From Glycomyces fuscus (GTDB taxonomy: Bacteria; Actinomycetota; Actinomycetes; Streptosporangiales; Streptosporangiaceae), in NCBI GenBank assembly GCA_002529455.1, contig NYMS01000044.1, positions 55,201 to 119,200 on the forward strand: a stretch of 64,000 nucleotides of DNA. Reading direction: 5' to 3'. The notes beneath the pieces are model-generated. The model ran no database searches. It was not told where the DNA came from and saw nothing but the letters and a program-made list of their open reading frames with translations. This document shows, piece after piece, positions 44,898 through 53,230 of this stretch. How positions within the stretch are numbered: position 1 is the first letter of the stretch; the number at the start of each line of letters is the position of its first letter. The translations under genes and the position numbers were made by a program.

Positions 44898-45629
44898 TCA
44901 GCCGGCGAGGAAGTCCAGCACGGCCTGCCGGAAGTGCCTGGACGAGACGGCGTTGGCGTGGTCGCGCCCGGGGATCTCCACGTGGGTCCCCGCGCAGCGC
45001 TCCGCCAGGGCGGCGGCGCCCTCGGCGAGCGGGTCCCGGGCGCCGGAGACCAGCAGCACGGGAAGCCCGGTGAGCGGGGGCTCGGCGTCGAAGGGTCGCG
45101 AGGCCTGGCCGCGGGCGCAGGCGGCCAGGGCGGCGGGGTCGTTGGCGGGCAGGGCGGCCACCGTCCGGTAGACGAGGTCGAAGGGGGAGTCCCCGGACCC
45201 GGGGTCGGACAGGTCCGCTCCGTCGAAGGCGTTTTTCGGCCCGAAACCGCCGAGAACCACTCGTCTGACCCGTTCGGGGGCGGTCAGTGCCAGTTCCCAG
45301 GCCAGGCGCGAGCCCATGGAGTAACCCACCACGTCGACCTTGTCCACCGCCAACTCGTCGAGCATGGACACGAGGTCGGCGACGAAGTGTTCGGGCAGGT
45401 AGAAAGCGCTTTCGGTTGGTTTGTCACTGTTTCCGTGGCCGCGCAGATCGGGTCCGATCACCCGCAGCCCGGCCGACTCCAGGGCCCGCGTCCACCCCGC
45501 GGCCCGCCAATTCATGCCGAAGTCGGTGCCGAAACCGTGCAGGAGAAGCACGGGGACCCCGCCCTCGGGCCCCTGCGGACGCAAATCCACATAACGCATT
45601 GTCACGCCGCCGGTGAGATTCGCGGACAT
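44898..45629 (-). CDS. Alpha/beta-hydrolase fold protein
   Basis: A 243-residue single-domain hydrolase. The oxyanion region is LLLHGFGTDFGMNW, the nucleophile elbow VVGYSMGSRLAWE, the acid near LLVSGARDPL and the His in PGRDHANAVS. RVIGPDLRGHGNSDKP is a usual strand. Substrate unknown. It follows a lipoyl-domain gene in the 2-oxoacid dehydrogenase operon; in acetoin dehydrogenase AcoC a lipoyl domain is fused to such a hydrolase domain, so a functional link is possible. The ATG at 45629 is preferred (GGGTGG upstream). The 133-bp gap before it is AT-rich (GAAAAGAAAAGG). Confidence 0.88.
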   Translation of the reverse strand: MSANLTGGVTMRYVDLRPQGPEGGVPVLLLHGFGTDFGMNWRAAGWTRALESAGLRVIGPDLRGHGNSDKPTESAFYLPEHFVADLVSMLDELAVDKVDVVGYSMGSRLAWELALTAPERVRRVVLGGFGPKNAFDGADLSDPGSGDSPFDLVYRTVAALPANDPAALAACARGQASRPFDAEPPLTGLPVLLVSGARDPLAEGAAALAERCAGTHVEIPGRDHANAVSSRHFRQAVLDFLAG

Positions 45630-45762
45630 GAAACCACCCACCATGTTTTCGAAAAGAAAAGGAAAAACCACGGGGCCCGGCCGGAGATTTCTCCGGATAA
45701 GGCGCGCCGGAGGGCGCCGCCGTTCGTGCCTTCCTCCGAACGGGCCCCGCGGTCGGCCGCCG

Positions 45763-46107
45763 TCAGTCCGTGGGCGGCCTGAGGCGCACCCGGCGGGCGG
45801 GCCGGGCCTGCTCCTCGGGGACCCGGCCCACGATGCCCGCCCGCGGCGCGTCGCCGGAGGCCTGGACCGCGAAGGTCACCAGGGGCGAGCCCACCGGGAC
45901 CACCTGGTCCTCCTCGGCGTGCAGCTCGACGACCCGGCCCGCCTGGGGCGAGGGGATGACCACCGCGGACTTGGTGGTCTCCACCTCCACCAGGGGTGCG
46001 TTGCGCTCGATCTCCTCGCCCACGGCGACCTGCCACTCCAGGACGGTCGCCTCGACCAGTCCCTCGCCCAGGTCGGGGAGGGAGAAGGTGATGTTGTCTT
46101 CTGCCAT
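45763..46107 (-). CDS. Lipoyl-domain-only E2-type protein
   Basis: A 114-residue protein made of one lipoyl domain and a short tail. The N-terminus ITFSLPDLGEGLVEATVLEW and the modified Lys in VEVETTKSAVVIPSP are those of dihydrolipoamide acyltransferases. The usual E1/E3-binding domain and the about 230-residue catalytic core are absent; a basic linker-like tail (RVPEEQARPARRVRLR) ends in a stop. No frameshift that would restore a core is visible downstream. It starts 7 bp after the E1 beta stop. It may carry acyl groups to a core encoded elsewhere or to the downstream hydrolase. Confidence 0.88.
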   Translation of the reverse strand: MAEDNITFSLPDLGEGLVEATVLEWQVAVGEEIERNAPLVEVETTKSAVVIPSPQAGRVVELHAEEDQVVPVGSPLVTFAVQASGDAPRAGIVGRVPEEQARPARRVRLRPPTD

Positions 46108-46114
46108 GGTCGCT

Positions 46115-47134
46115 CTAGTACTCCAGGGTCCGTTGCACCGCGAGCAGGACGCGGTCGATGGTCGGCAGGTACTGCGGCTCCAGGGGACCCGCGGGGTAGG
46201 GCACGTCGAACCCGGTGACGCGCTGGACGGGGGCGGCCAGGTCGCGGAAGCAGCGCTCCGTGACCAGGGCGGCCACCTCCGCGCCGAGCCCGGCGGTCAG
46301 CGGCGCCTCGTGCACGACCACGGCGCGGCGGGTGCGCGCGACCGAGGCGGCCATCCCCGCGGCGTCCAGGGGCTTGAGCCAGCGCAGGTCCAGCACCTCC
46401 AGGTCCACGCCGTCCTCGGCCGCCAGCTCGGCCACCTGCACGCAGCGGTGCACCATGGCGCCCCAGGCGATGAGGGTGGCGTGCTTGCCGGGGCGCACGA
46501 CGCGGCTGGTGCCGATGGGCTCGCTGGGCTCGCGCAGCCGCACCGGCCTGCGGTCCCAGTAGCGGGCCTTGGGCTCCATGTAGACGACGGGGTCGTCGGA
46601 GCGCACCGACTGCAGCAGCAGGCTGTAGGCGTCGGCGGGGTCCGAGGGCGCGGCGACCTTGAGGCCGGGGGTGTGCGCGAAGAGCGCCTCCAGGCTCTCC
46701 CCGTGGTGCTCGGGCGCCTGGATGCCGCCGAAGGAGGGCAGGCGCAGGGTGATCGGCATGGGGGCCGCGCCGCGGGTGCGGTAGTTCATGCGCGCCACCT
46801 GGTTGACGATCTGGTCGATCGCCGGATAGGCGAAACCGTCGAACTGGAGCTCGGGGACGGGCCGCCAGCCGTTCATGGCCAGGCCGACCGCCATGCCCAT
46901 GATGGCGGACTCGGCCAGCGGGGTGTCGAAGACACGCGTGTCCCCGAACTCCTTCTGGAGCCCGTCGGTGACGCGGAAGACCCCGCCCAGGGCGCCCACG
47001 TCCTCGCCGAAGACCAGCACGTCGGGGTCCTCGGCGAGCAGGTCGCGCAGGGCGCGGTTGATGGCCTGCTGCATGGACAGCTCGACCGCGGGGGCCTCGG
47101 CGGCGGTGTCGGCGCGTTCGATCAGCTCGGTCAC
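46115..47134 (-). CDS. Branched-chain-type 2-oxoacid dehydrogenase E1 beta
   Basis: A 339-residue transketolase-like E1 beta subunit. Features: SMQQAINRALRDLLAEDPDV, FGEDVGALGGVFRVTDGLQK, FDTPLAESAIMGMAVGLAMN, the PEHHGESLEALFAHTPGLKV region, and VHEAPLTAGLGAEVAALV at the C-terminus. It pairs with E1 alpha to decarboxylate 2-oxo acids with thiamine diphosphate. The GTG at 47134 overlaps the alpha stop (GTGA). The Lrp-type regulator divergent from the operon favours a branched-chain role (bkd) over pyruvate. Confidence 0.92.
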   Translation of the reverse strand: MTELIERADTAAEAPAVELSMQQAINRALRDLLAEDPDVLVFGEDVGALGGVFRVTDGLQKEFGDTRVFDTPLAESAIMGMAVGLAMNGWRPVPELQFDGFAYPAIDQIVNQVARMNYRTRGAAPMPITLRLPSFGGIQAPEHHGESLEALFAHTPGLKVAAPSDPADAYSLLLQSVRSDDPVVYMEPKARYWDRRPVRLREPSEPIGTSRVVRPGKHATLIAWGAMVHRCVQVAELAAEDGVDLEVLDLRWLKPLDAAGMAASVARTRRAVVVHEAPLTAGLGAEVAALVTERCFRDLAAPVQRVTGFDVPYPAGPLEPQYLPTIDRVLLAVQRTLEY

Positions 47135-48258
47135 AGCTCGACCTCTTCCTGCCAGGTGCGGCGCTGCCGGGTCAGCTCCTCGGTGGTCTCCCGGAAGACG
47201 TGGGTGAACAGCTCCGAGCCGTCGGGCTCGGGCGCGGAGGCCACGCCGTCGCGGATGCGCTCGGCCTCCCGGCGCGCCTCGGCGTCGACCCGGGCGAGGT
47301 CGTCCTCGTCGGCGTGCCCGGCGGCGAGCAGGGCCTCGCGCAGCAGGGTGACGGGGTCGCGCTCGCGCCAGCGCTCGGCCTCGGCGTCGTCGCGGTAGCG
47401 GCCGGGGTCGTCGGAGGTGGAGTGCGGCTCGACGCGGTAGGTGAGCGCCTCGATGAGGGTGGGGCCCTCGCCGCGGCGGGCGCGCGCGACGGCCTCGGCG
47501 GTGGCCTCGTGGACCGCGCCCGCGTCGTTGCCGTCCACCAGCACGCCGGGCATGCCGTAGCCCTCGGCGCGCGCGCTGACCGAGCCGCCCGCGACCTGGC
47601 GGTGGTTGGGCACCGACAGCGCCCACTGGTTGTTCTGGCAGAAGAAGACCACGGGCGCGCCGAAGACCCCGGCGAAGTTCATGGCCTCGTGGACGTCGCC
47701 CTCGGAGCTGGCGCCGTCGCCGAAGTAGGCCAGGGCCACGCCGTCGTCGCCGCGCAGCCGCTCGCCCACCGCCCAGCCGACCGCGTGCGGGACGGGGCCG
47801 CCGACCACCGCGTTGACGGCGCCGAACCGCGAGGCCATGACGTCGTGGAGGCCGCCGTGCCACAGGGCGCGGTGGGTGGCCATGTAGCCGACCATCTCCA
47901 CCCCGTAGGCAAGGGCGGAGGCCATCTCCCGGTAGGTGGGGAAGACGAAGTCGCGCGCGGGGTCCAGGGCCGAGGCGCTGGCGACCTGGGCGGCCTCCTG
48001 GCCGCGTACGGACACGTAGGCGGGGAAGACGCCCTGGCGCTGCAGGGCGATGGCCTCGGTGTCCAGGTCGCGCGCGGTCCTCATGTGGCGGTAGAGCGCG
48101 CGGGTGAGGTCGGGCGGCAGGTGGCCCACGGTGATGGCGTCCCGGCCCGTCGGCTCGTGGGGTGACGGGGCCGGGCGCACAGCGCCTCCGTCGGGGGCGG
48201 TGGCCCCGTGCCTTCCGCGAAGCGGGCTCTGGGGTGATGGCGGGCGACGGGCGGGCAT
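47131..48258 (-). CDS. Branched-chain-type 2-oxoacid dehydrogenase E1 alpha
   Basis: A 375-residue E1 alpha subunit. The thiamine diphosphate motif is GDGASSEGDVHEAMNFAGVF followed by FFCQNNQWALSVP. RVEPHSTSDDPGRYRD is the phosphorylation-loop region of the family. The first 45 residues are a Pro/Arg-rich extension. The ATG at 48258 has GGGAG nine bases before it. It is the first gene of the E1 alpha/E1 beta/lipoyl/hydrolase unit. Valine, leucine and isoleucine breakdown, or supply of branched starter units for fatty acids, is the expected role. Confidence 0.92.
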   Translation of the reverse strand: MPARRPPSPQSPLRGRHGATAPDGGAVRPAPSPHEPTGRDAITVGHLPPDLTRALYRHMRTARDLDTEAIALQRQGVFPAYVSVRGQEAAQVASASALDPARDFVFPTYREMASALAYGVEMVGYMATHRALWHGGLHDVMASRFGAVNAVVGGPVPHAVGWAVGERLRGDDGVALAYFGDGASSEGDVHEAMNFAGVFGAPVVFFCQNNQWALSVPNHRQVAGGSVSARAEGYGMPGVLVDGNDAGAVHEATAEAVARARRGEGPTLIEALTYRVEPHSTSDDPGRYRDDAEAERWRERDPVTLLREALLAAGHADEDDLARVDAEARREAERIRDGVASAPEPDGSELFTHVFRETTEELTRQRRTWQEEVEL

Positions 48259-49033
48259 GTCGAGCGGCTCCCAACGTGGCCCTCCCCGCACGGTGGCGCG
48301 AGCCGGGCTCCGGGTGGTGTCTGTCCTGTACGCAGATTCTCCGGAAGACTCGACACTTTCGCTAGATATTCGCGGATAGTTGATACATACAGGAACGAAA
48401 CGCACTATCTCGTTCTTTGTCGTCCAGCATGAACCCCGCTCTGGCCGAAAAAACGACACACGGCCCTATACACCTCACAAACGCCACCAAACCCCCGGAA
48501 GTACGAGCTGCGACCGGAAGCGCACTCCGGGTCGTCGGCGGCAGGGGCCGGGGCGTGTATCGCGGAGTACGCCCTACGGTCACGGAACAGCCGCGATCGG
48601 CCGCGGCGGATGCGCGGCCCGGCGCCGAGCGCATACGTTCGAGGCACCGGTCATCCGGTCAACGAAACCCCCCGTTCTCCCGACACTTGGGCTCCCCGGG
48701 GCCCCTCGGCAAGAAGTTCTGTCGTGTTCCGGTCCGCGCGGTGTAGCCGCCGCCGGTCCGGGAAACCACCCATCCACCGACAGCGTCAACCACGAGTACA
48801 GTCGGACCCCCGACGCGCTCCCCCGCCCCTCGGACCCCGCGCCAGGGTCCCCGCTCCCGTCCTCCCCCGGCGCCGTCCCCGCGGCGGCCGGAGGAGGTGC
48901 CCGAACGCCGCGCATCTCGCCGACTGAGATTCCGATAGACGGAAACAACGTTTACCTGGTAACTCGTTAGCCCCGGTCAATGACGACAGTGAGGGGCTTC
49001 GTCCTGAAACAAGAGCACACGAGGAGCACGCAC
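48259..49033. other. Large divergent region between E1 alpha and the Lrp-type gene
   Basis: 775 bp without a convincing gene. The stretch 48350-48500 is AT-rich for this genome and is the likely E1 alpha promoter region, with GATAGT (48375-48380) and ACTATC (48404-48409) as an inverted pair. The dyad TTACC-T-GGTAA (48952-48962) lies 71 bp before the Lrp-type start and may be its binding site. Confidence 0.45.
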
Positions 49034-49525
49034 ATGGCCATGGGCGACCAGCGTAGGAACGGTCGGCGGCCGGACACGACCGACCAGACGATCCTGAGCG
49101 CGCTCGCCAAGGACGCGCGGACCGGGATCACCGAGATCGCCGCACTGGCCAACGTGTCCCGTGCGACGGCCTACAACCGCATCAAGCGGCTCACCGACGA
49201 GGGCGTCATCCGCGGCTACTCCGTGGTGACCGACCACTCCAAGATGGGGCTCGGCGTCACCGCGCTCGTCCTCATCTCGGGCAGCCAGCCGGACTGGCGG
49301 GCCAACCGGGAGATCCTGTCCTCCTACCCGGAGATCGAGTACTGCTGGTACGTCGTGGGCTCGGCGGACATCGTCCTCCTCGTCCGCGTCGCCAACACCA
49401 ACCAGCTCCGCGACCTGATCCTCACCCGGTTGCAGTCGCTTCCCGGTGTGACGTCCACCCAGACGCTCACCGTCATCGACGAGGTCGTACACCGGCCGGT
49501 CGTGGAACCCGCCGACGGCGACTGA
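49034..49525 (+). CDS. Lrp/AsnC-family regulator, BkdR-like
   Basis: A 163-residue Lrp/AsnC protein. The N-terminal HTH reads DQTILSALAKDARTGITEIA, then ALANVSRATAYNRIKRLTDE and GVIRGYSVVTD. The RAM domain includes WYVVGSADIVLLVRVANTNQ and the end PGVTSTQTLTVIDEVV. Such proteins respond to amino acids; BkdR of Streptomyces, divergent from bkd genes, is the closest contextual match. The ATG at 49034 with GAGGAG seven to eight bases upstream is chosen over an in-frame ATG at 48980. It ends 7 bp from the convergent mutase gene. Confidence 0.9.
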   Translation: MAMGDQRRNGRRPDTTDQTILSALAKDARTGITEIAALANVSRATAYNRIKRLTDEGVIRGYSVVTDHSKMGLGVTALVLISGSQPDWRANREILSSYPEIEYCWYVVGSADIVLLVRVANTNQLRDLILTRLQSLPGVTSTQTLTVIDEVVHRPVVEPADGD

Positions 49526-49532
49526 GGATCCC

Positions 49533-51203
49533 TCAACCCCCGACAGCCACGGCGACCGAGGCCATCAGCTCGGCGAGCATCTCCGAGCCCAGTGCGCGGG
49601 TGGCCGCCACGTCGCCGTCCACATCCAGAACCACCTCGACGTACGCCTTCAGCTTGGGCTCGGTCCCCGAGGGCCTGAGCGTCACACGCCCCCTGCCCTC
49701 CAACCGGAAGCGCAGGGCATCCGTCGGCGGCAGACCCGCGTGCCCGGCGGCGAAGTCGTCCACCCCCACCACACGCAGGGGTCCGAACGCGGCGGGCGGT
49801 TCGGCGCGCAACCGCCGCATCGCCGCGGAGATGACCGAGAGGTCCTCCACCCGCACCGACAGCTGGTCGCCCAGGTGCAGGCCGTACCGGCGCGCCTGGT
49901 CGTCGAGCAGGTCGAGCAGGGTCACCCCCTCGCGCCTGGCGCGGGCCGCGAGCGCCGCGGCCACCAGGGCCGCGCTGATGCCGTCCTTGTCCGCGACCGG
50001 ACGGCCGCCGTCGGCGCCCACGCAGTAGCCCAGCGCCTCCTCGAACGCGAAGACCCGCCGCTGCCCGGGGCCGCCCGCGCGCGCCAGCCACTTGAAGCCG
50101 GTGAGGGTCTCCTCGTAGTGCACGCCCCGGTCGCGGGCGATCTTGCCGAGCAGGCTGGAGGAGACGATCGAGGCGGCCACCACCCGGTCGGACCCGGTGG
50201 TGTGGTCGAGCACGTACTCGGCCAGCAGCCCGCCCACCTCGTTGCCGGTGAGCAGGCCGTGCCCGGGGACCGCGAGCGCGAGCCGGTCGGCGTCGGGATC
50301 GTTGGCGATGACCAGGTCGGCGCGGTCGGCGGTACCGGTGGCCAGCGCCATGTCCATGGCGCCGGGCTCCTCCGGGTTGGGGAAGTCCACGGTCGGGAAG
50401 TCCGGGTCGGGCTCGAACTGGGCGGCGACCACGGACGGGCGGGGGAACCCGGCCCGCTCCATCGCCGCCAGCAGCACCCGGCCTCCCACGCCGTGCATGG
50501 CGGTGTAGGTGGTGGCCAGGTCGCGGTCCCTGCCCGGGACCAGCGCGGTGACCGCGTCCAGGTAGCGGTCCACGGCCTCCTCCCCCAGCACCGTCCAGCC
50601 CTCGCCCAGGGGCAGCTCGTCCACCGGGCCCACGGCGTCGATGGCTGCGGAGATCTCGGCGTCGGCCGGGGAGACGATCTGGGTGCCCGCGTCGGCGTCG
50701 CCGCCCGCCTTGGCCGCCCCCGCGTAGACCTTGTAGCCGTTGTCCTGGGGCGGGTTGTGGCTGGCGGTGACCATGATCCCTGCGTCGGCTCCCAGGTCGC
50801 GGACGGCGAAGGCCAGCACGGGTGTGGGCAGCGGGCCGGGCATGAGGGACACGCGGTGCCCGGCGCCGGTGAGGACGGCGGCGCTGTCGCGCGCGAAGTC
50901 CGCCGAGCGGTGCCGGGCGTCGTAGCCGACGACCACGTGCCCGGGCCCCTCCCCGAGCCAGGCGGCGATCCCCGCCGCGGCCCGCATGACCACCACCCGG
51001 TTCATCCGGTTGGGGCCCGCGCCGAGGGCGCCGCGCAGCCCGGCGGTGCCGAACTCCAGACGGGCCCCGAAGCGGTCGTCGAGGTCGGCCAGCGCGTCGG
51101 CCTCACCCCGGCCGGCGCGCTCCACCAGCCCCGCCAGCTCCGCACGCGTGTCGGGGTCGGGGTCCTGGTCGATCCACTGCCTGACCCGGGCGAGGTCGGT
51201 CAT
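49533..51203 (-). CDS. Phosphohexomutase family (phosphopento-/phosphogluco-/phosphomannomutase)
   Basis: A 556-residue alpha-D-phosphohexomutase. Motifs in order: LEFGTAGLRGALGAGPNRMN, the phosphoserine loop VTASHNPPQDNGYKVY, the Mg loop NDPDADRLALAV, the sugar loop FEEALGYCVG and the phosphate loop RPSGTEPKLKAY. Length and motifs fit the PGM2/phosphopentomutase-like branch, which could convert ribose-1-phosphate to ribose-5-phosphate. Its position 11 bp after punA supports that use. The ATG at 51203 is clear. Confidence 0.9.
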   Translation of the reverse strand: MTDLARVRQWIDQDPDPDTRAELAGLVERAGRGEADALADLDDRFGARLEFGTAGLRGALGAGPNRMNRVVVMRAAAGIAAWLGEGPGHVVVGYDARHRSADFARDSAAVLTGAGHRVSLMPGPLPTPVLAFAVRDLGADAGIMVTASHNPPQDNGYKVYAGAAKAGGDADAGTQIVSPADAEISAAIDAVGPVDELPLGEGWTVLGEEAVDRYLDAVTALVPGRDRDLATTYTAMHGVGGRVLLAAMERAGFPRPSVVAAQFEPDPDFPTVDFPNPEEPGAMDMALATGTADRADLVIANDPDADRLALAVPGHGLLTGNEVGGLLAEYVLDHTTGSDRVVAASIVSSSLLGKIARDRGVHYEETLTGFKWLARAGGPGQRRVFAFEEALGYCVGADGGRPVADKDGISAALVAAALAARARREGVTLLDLLDDQARRYGLHLGDQLSVRVEDLSVISAAMRRLRAEPPAAFGPLRVVGVDDFAAGHAGLPPTDALRFRLEGRGRVTLRPSGTEPKLKAYVEVVLDVDGDVAATRALGSEMLAELMASVAVAVGG

Positions 51204-51214
51204 GGGGGCTCCCC

Positions 51215-52012
51215 TCAGAGCTTGGCGACGATGTCGGCGAGCAGGCGGCCGACGGTTCCCGCGGAGTCGCGGCCGGTGGCCAGCACGTCCTCGTGGTCGA
51301 GGTTGGCTCCCGTGAGCCCGGCCGCGACGTTGGTGACCAGCGACAGGCCCAGCACCCGGGCGCCCGCGGCGCGGGCGGCGATGGCCTCCAGCACGGTGGA
51401 CATGCCGACCAGGTCGGCGCCCATCGCGCTGAGCATGCGGATCTCGGCGGGCGTCTCGAAGTGCGGGCCGGGCATGGCCGCGTACACGCCCTCGGGCAGG
51501 GCGGGGTCCACCGAGCGGGCCAGCTCGCGCAGGGCGGGGGCGTAGGTCTCGGTGAGGTCGACGAAGGTCGCGCCGGTCAGCGGGGACCGCGCGGTCATGT
51601 TGAGGTGGTCGGCGATGAGTACCGGCGACCCCACCGCGTAGGCGGGGTTGATGCCGCCCGCGGCGTTGGTCAGCACGACCGTGGTGGCCCCGGCCGCCAC
51701 GGCGGTGCGCACGCCGTGCACGACCGCGTCGGTGCCGTGGCCCTCGTAGAGGTGGGTGCGGCCCAGGAAGACGAGCATGGAGCGGCCGCCCGCGCTGATG
51801 CTGCGCACCGTGCCGCTGTGGCCCTCCACGGCGGGGGGCACGAAGCCGGGCAGGTCGGCGGTGGGCAGCTCGTGCCCGGAGTCGCCGAGCAGGTCAGCCG
51901 CGGGCGCCCACCCCGATCCCATGACCAGGGCGACGTCGTAGGCGTCCACGCCGGTGCGCGAGCGCAGTTCGGCGGCGGCCTCCTCGGCGGCGGCCTGGGG
52001 TGTGCGAGTCAC
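51215..52012 (-). CDS. punA: Purine-nucleoside phosphorylase
   Basis: A 265-residue trimeric-type PNP that splits purine nucleosides with phosphate. Motifs: LVMGSGWAPAADLLGDS for phosphate, FLGRTHLYEGHG, VVLTNAAGGINPAYAVGSPV, MPGPHFETPAEIRMLSAMGA, and GLSLVTNVAAGLTG with the catalytic Asn. The start is GTG 52012, with GGAGAG seven bases upstream. It forms an operon with the phosphohexomutase downstream. Confidence 0.95.
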   Translation of the reverse strand: MTRTPQAAAEEAAAELRSRTGVDAYDVALVMGSGWAPAADLLGDSGHELPTADLPGFVPPAVEGHSGTVRSISAGGRSMLVFLGRTHLYEGHGTDAVVHGVRTAVAAGATTVVLTNAAGGINPAYAVGSPVLIADHLNMTARSPLTGATFVDLTETYAPALRELARSVDPALPEGVYAAMPGPHFETPAEIRMLSAMGADLVGMSTVLEAIAARAAGARVLGLSLVTNVAAGLTGANLDHEDVLATGRDSAGTVGRLLADIVAKL

Positions 52013-52116
52013 AGCGGGTCTCTCCGTTCGTTCGTGCCCTGAAGGGTTCACGGGTCCGGCGCTCTGTGCGCGATCCTGCACCCGTAGCGGGGTTCGAGTG
52101 TCCGAACCCGCCACAG

Positions 52117-52259
52117 GTACAAGATCACCGCAGCTCAGGACCCTTGCGTCACACCAGCGGCGTTTCCGGTCGGTCCACACCCGGCGCCCGCCGGCGGTCT
52201 CTCCCAGTACAAGACCAGCACAGGACAGGGCTCCCGTGTCACACCGGTGGCCTCTCCGG
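52117..52259. repeat. Pair of 53-bp imperfect direct repeats
   Basis: 52117-52169 and 52207-52259 align without gaps at 39 of 53 positions. Both begin GTACAAGA and share GTCACACC near the end and a final TCCGG. Start-to-start distance is 90 bp. They lie between punA and the ALDH gene; function unknown, possibly regulatory. Confidence 0.5.
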
Positions 52260-52267
52260 CGCGTCTT

Positions 52268-53230
52268 CTAGATCCCCACGGGGTGCCAGACCGTCTTGGT
52301 CTCCAGGAAGGGCCTCATCCGCGCGGTGCCGGGGTCGGGGTCGAGCCAGGCGTCCTCCCCGCCGTCGGCGCCGGGGCCGGGGCGCAGCACGCGGGTGAGG
52401 GTGTCGGCGGCGGCCTTCTCGAACTCCACGGCCAGCTCCCCGGCGCCGGTGAGGTCCAGGGCGTTGACGTCGGCGTGCGAGGCCAGGTGGGGGCCCAGCT
52501 CCGGCACGCGGCCGGTGAGCAGGTTGACCACGCCGCCCGGCAGGTCGGAGGTGGCCAGCACCTCGGCCAGGTCGACCGCGGCCAGCGGCGCGTTCTCGGA
52601 GGTGACCACGACGGCGGTGTTGCCGGTGGCGATCACGGGGGCGACCACGCAGGTCAGGCCGAGCAGCGGGGCGTTCTGGGGGGCGAACACCGCCACCACG
52701 CCGGTGGGCTCGGGCGCGGAGTGGTTGTAGTAGGGCCCCGAGACCGGGTTGGCGCCGCCGAGGACCTGGGCGACCTTGTCGGTCCAGCCCGCGTAGTACA
52801 CCCACCGGTCGACGGCGGCGTCGACCACGCGGTCGGCGTCGGCGCGGGAGAGCCCCTGCGCGGCCACGGCCTGGGCGGCGAACTGCTCGCGGCGCCCCTC
52901 CAGCATCTCGGCGACCCGGTACAGGATCTGGCCGCGGTTGTAGGCGGTGCGCGCCGACCAGCCGCCGAAGGCCCTGCGCGCGGCGGCCACGGCGTCGCGG
53001 GCGTCCTTGCGGGAGGCGAGTGCGGCGTTGGCCAGGTGCTGGCCGCTGGCGGAGGTCACGGGGTAGCTCCTGCCCGATTCCGAGCGGGGGAAGGCCCCGC
53101 CCAGGTAGAGCTTGTAGGTCTTGCGGACCGCCAGCCGGGCGGGCGCCGGGGGCGCGCCCCCGGCGTCGGCGCCCTTGGCGCCCCTGGCCGCGTTCTTGGC
53201 GGTCTTCCGGTTCTCTCGCCGCTCAGCCAA
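52268..53230 (-). CDS. Truncated, non-catalytic aldehyde dehydrogenase-like protein
   Basis: A 320-residue ALDH homologue that keeps the NAD-binding half (RKTYKLYLGGAFPRSESGRS, GVVAVFAPQNAPLLGLTCVV, LPGGVVNLLTG) but ends before the catalytic domain. No Cys nucleophile motif is present. It starts with a rare TTG at 53230, with GGAGG six bases before it, overlapping the previous stop by 8 bases. The layout, a full ALDH followed by an inactive ALDH, mirrors the two-domain ALDH16 proteins but as separate genes. It may act as a structural partner. Confidence 0.85.
   Translation of the reverse strand: MAERRENRKTAKNAARGAKGADAGGAPPAPARLAVRKTYKLYLGGAFPRSESGRSYPVTSASGQHLANAALASRKDARDAVAAARRAFGGWSARTAYNRGQILYRVAEMLEGRREQFAAQAVAAQGLSRADADRVVDAAVDRWVYYAGWTDKVAQVLGGANPVSGPYYNHSAPEPTGVVAVFAPQNAPLLGLTCVVAPVIATGNTAVVVTSENAPLAAVDLAEVLATSDLPGGVVNLLTGRVPELGPHLASHADVNALDLTGAGELAVEFEKAAADTLTRVLRPGPGADGGEDAWLDPDPGTARMRPFLETKTVWHPVGI

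Noticed and set aside
48980..49033. Upstream ATG for the Lrp-type gene
   Set aside because: No ribosome site or convincing -10 before it; GAGGAG ahead of 49034 is clear and the extra 18 residues are not typical of the family.
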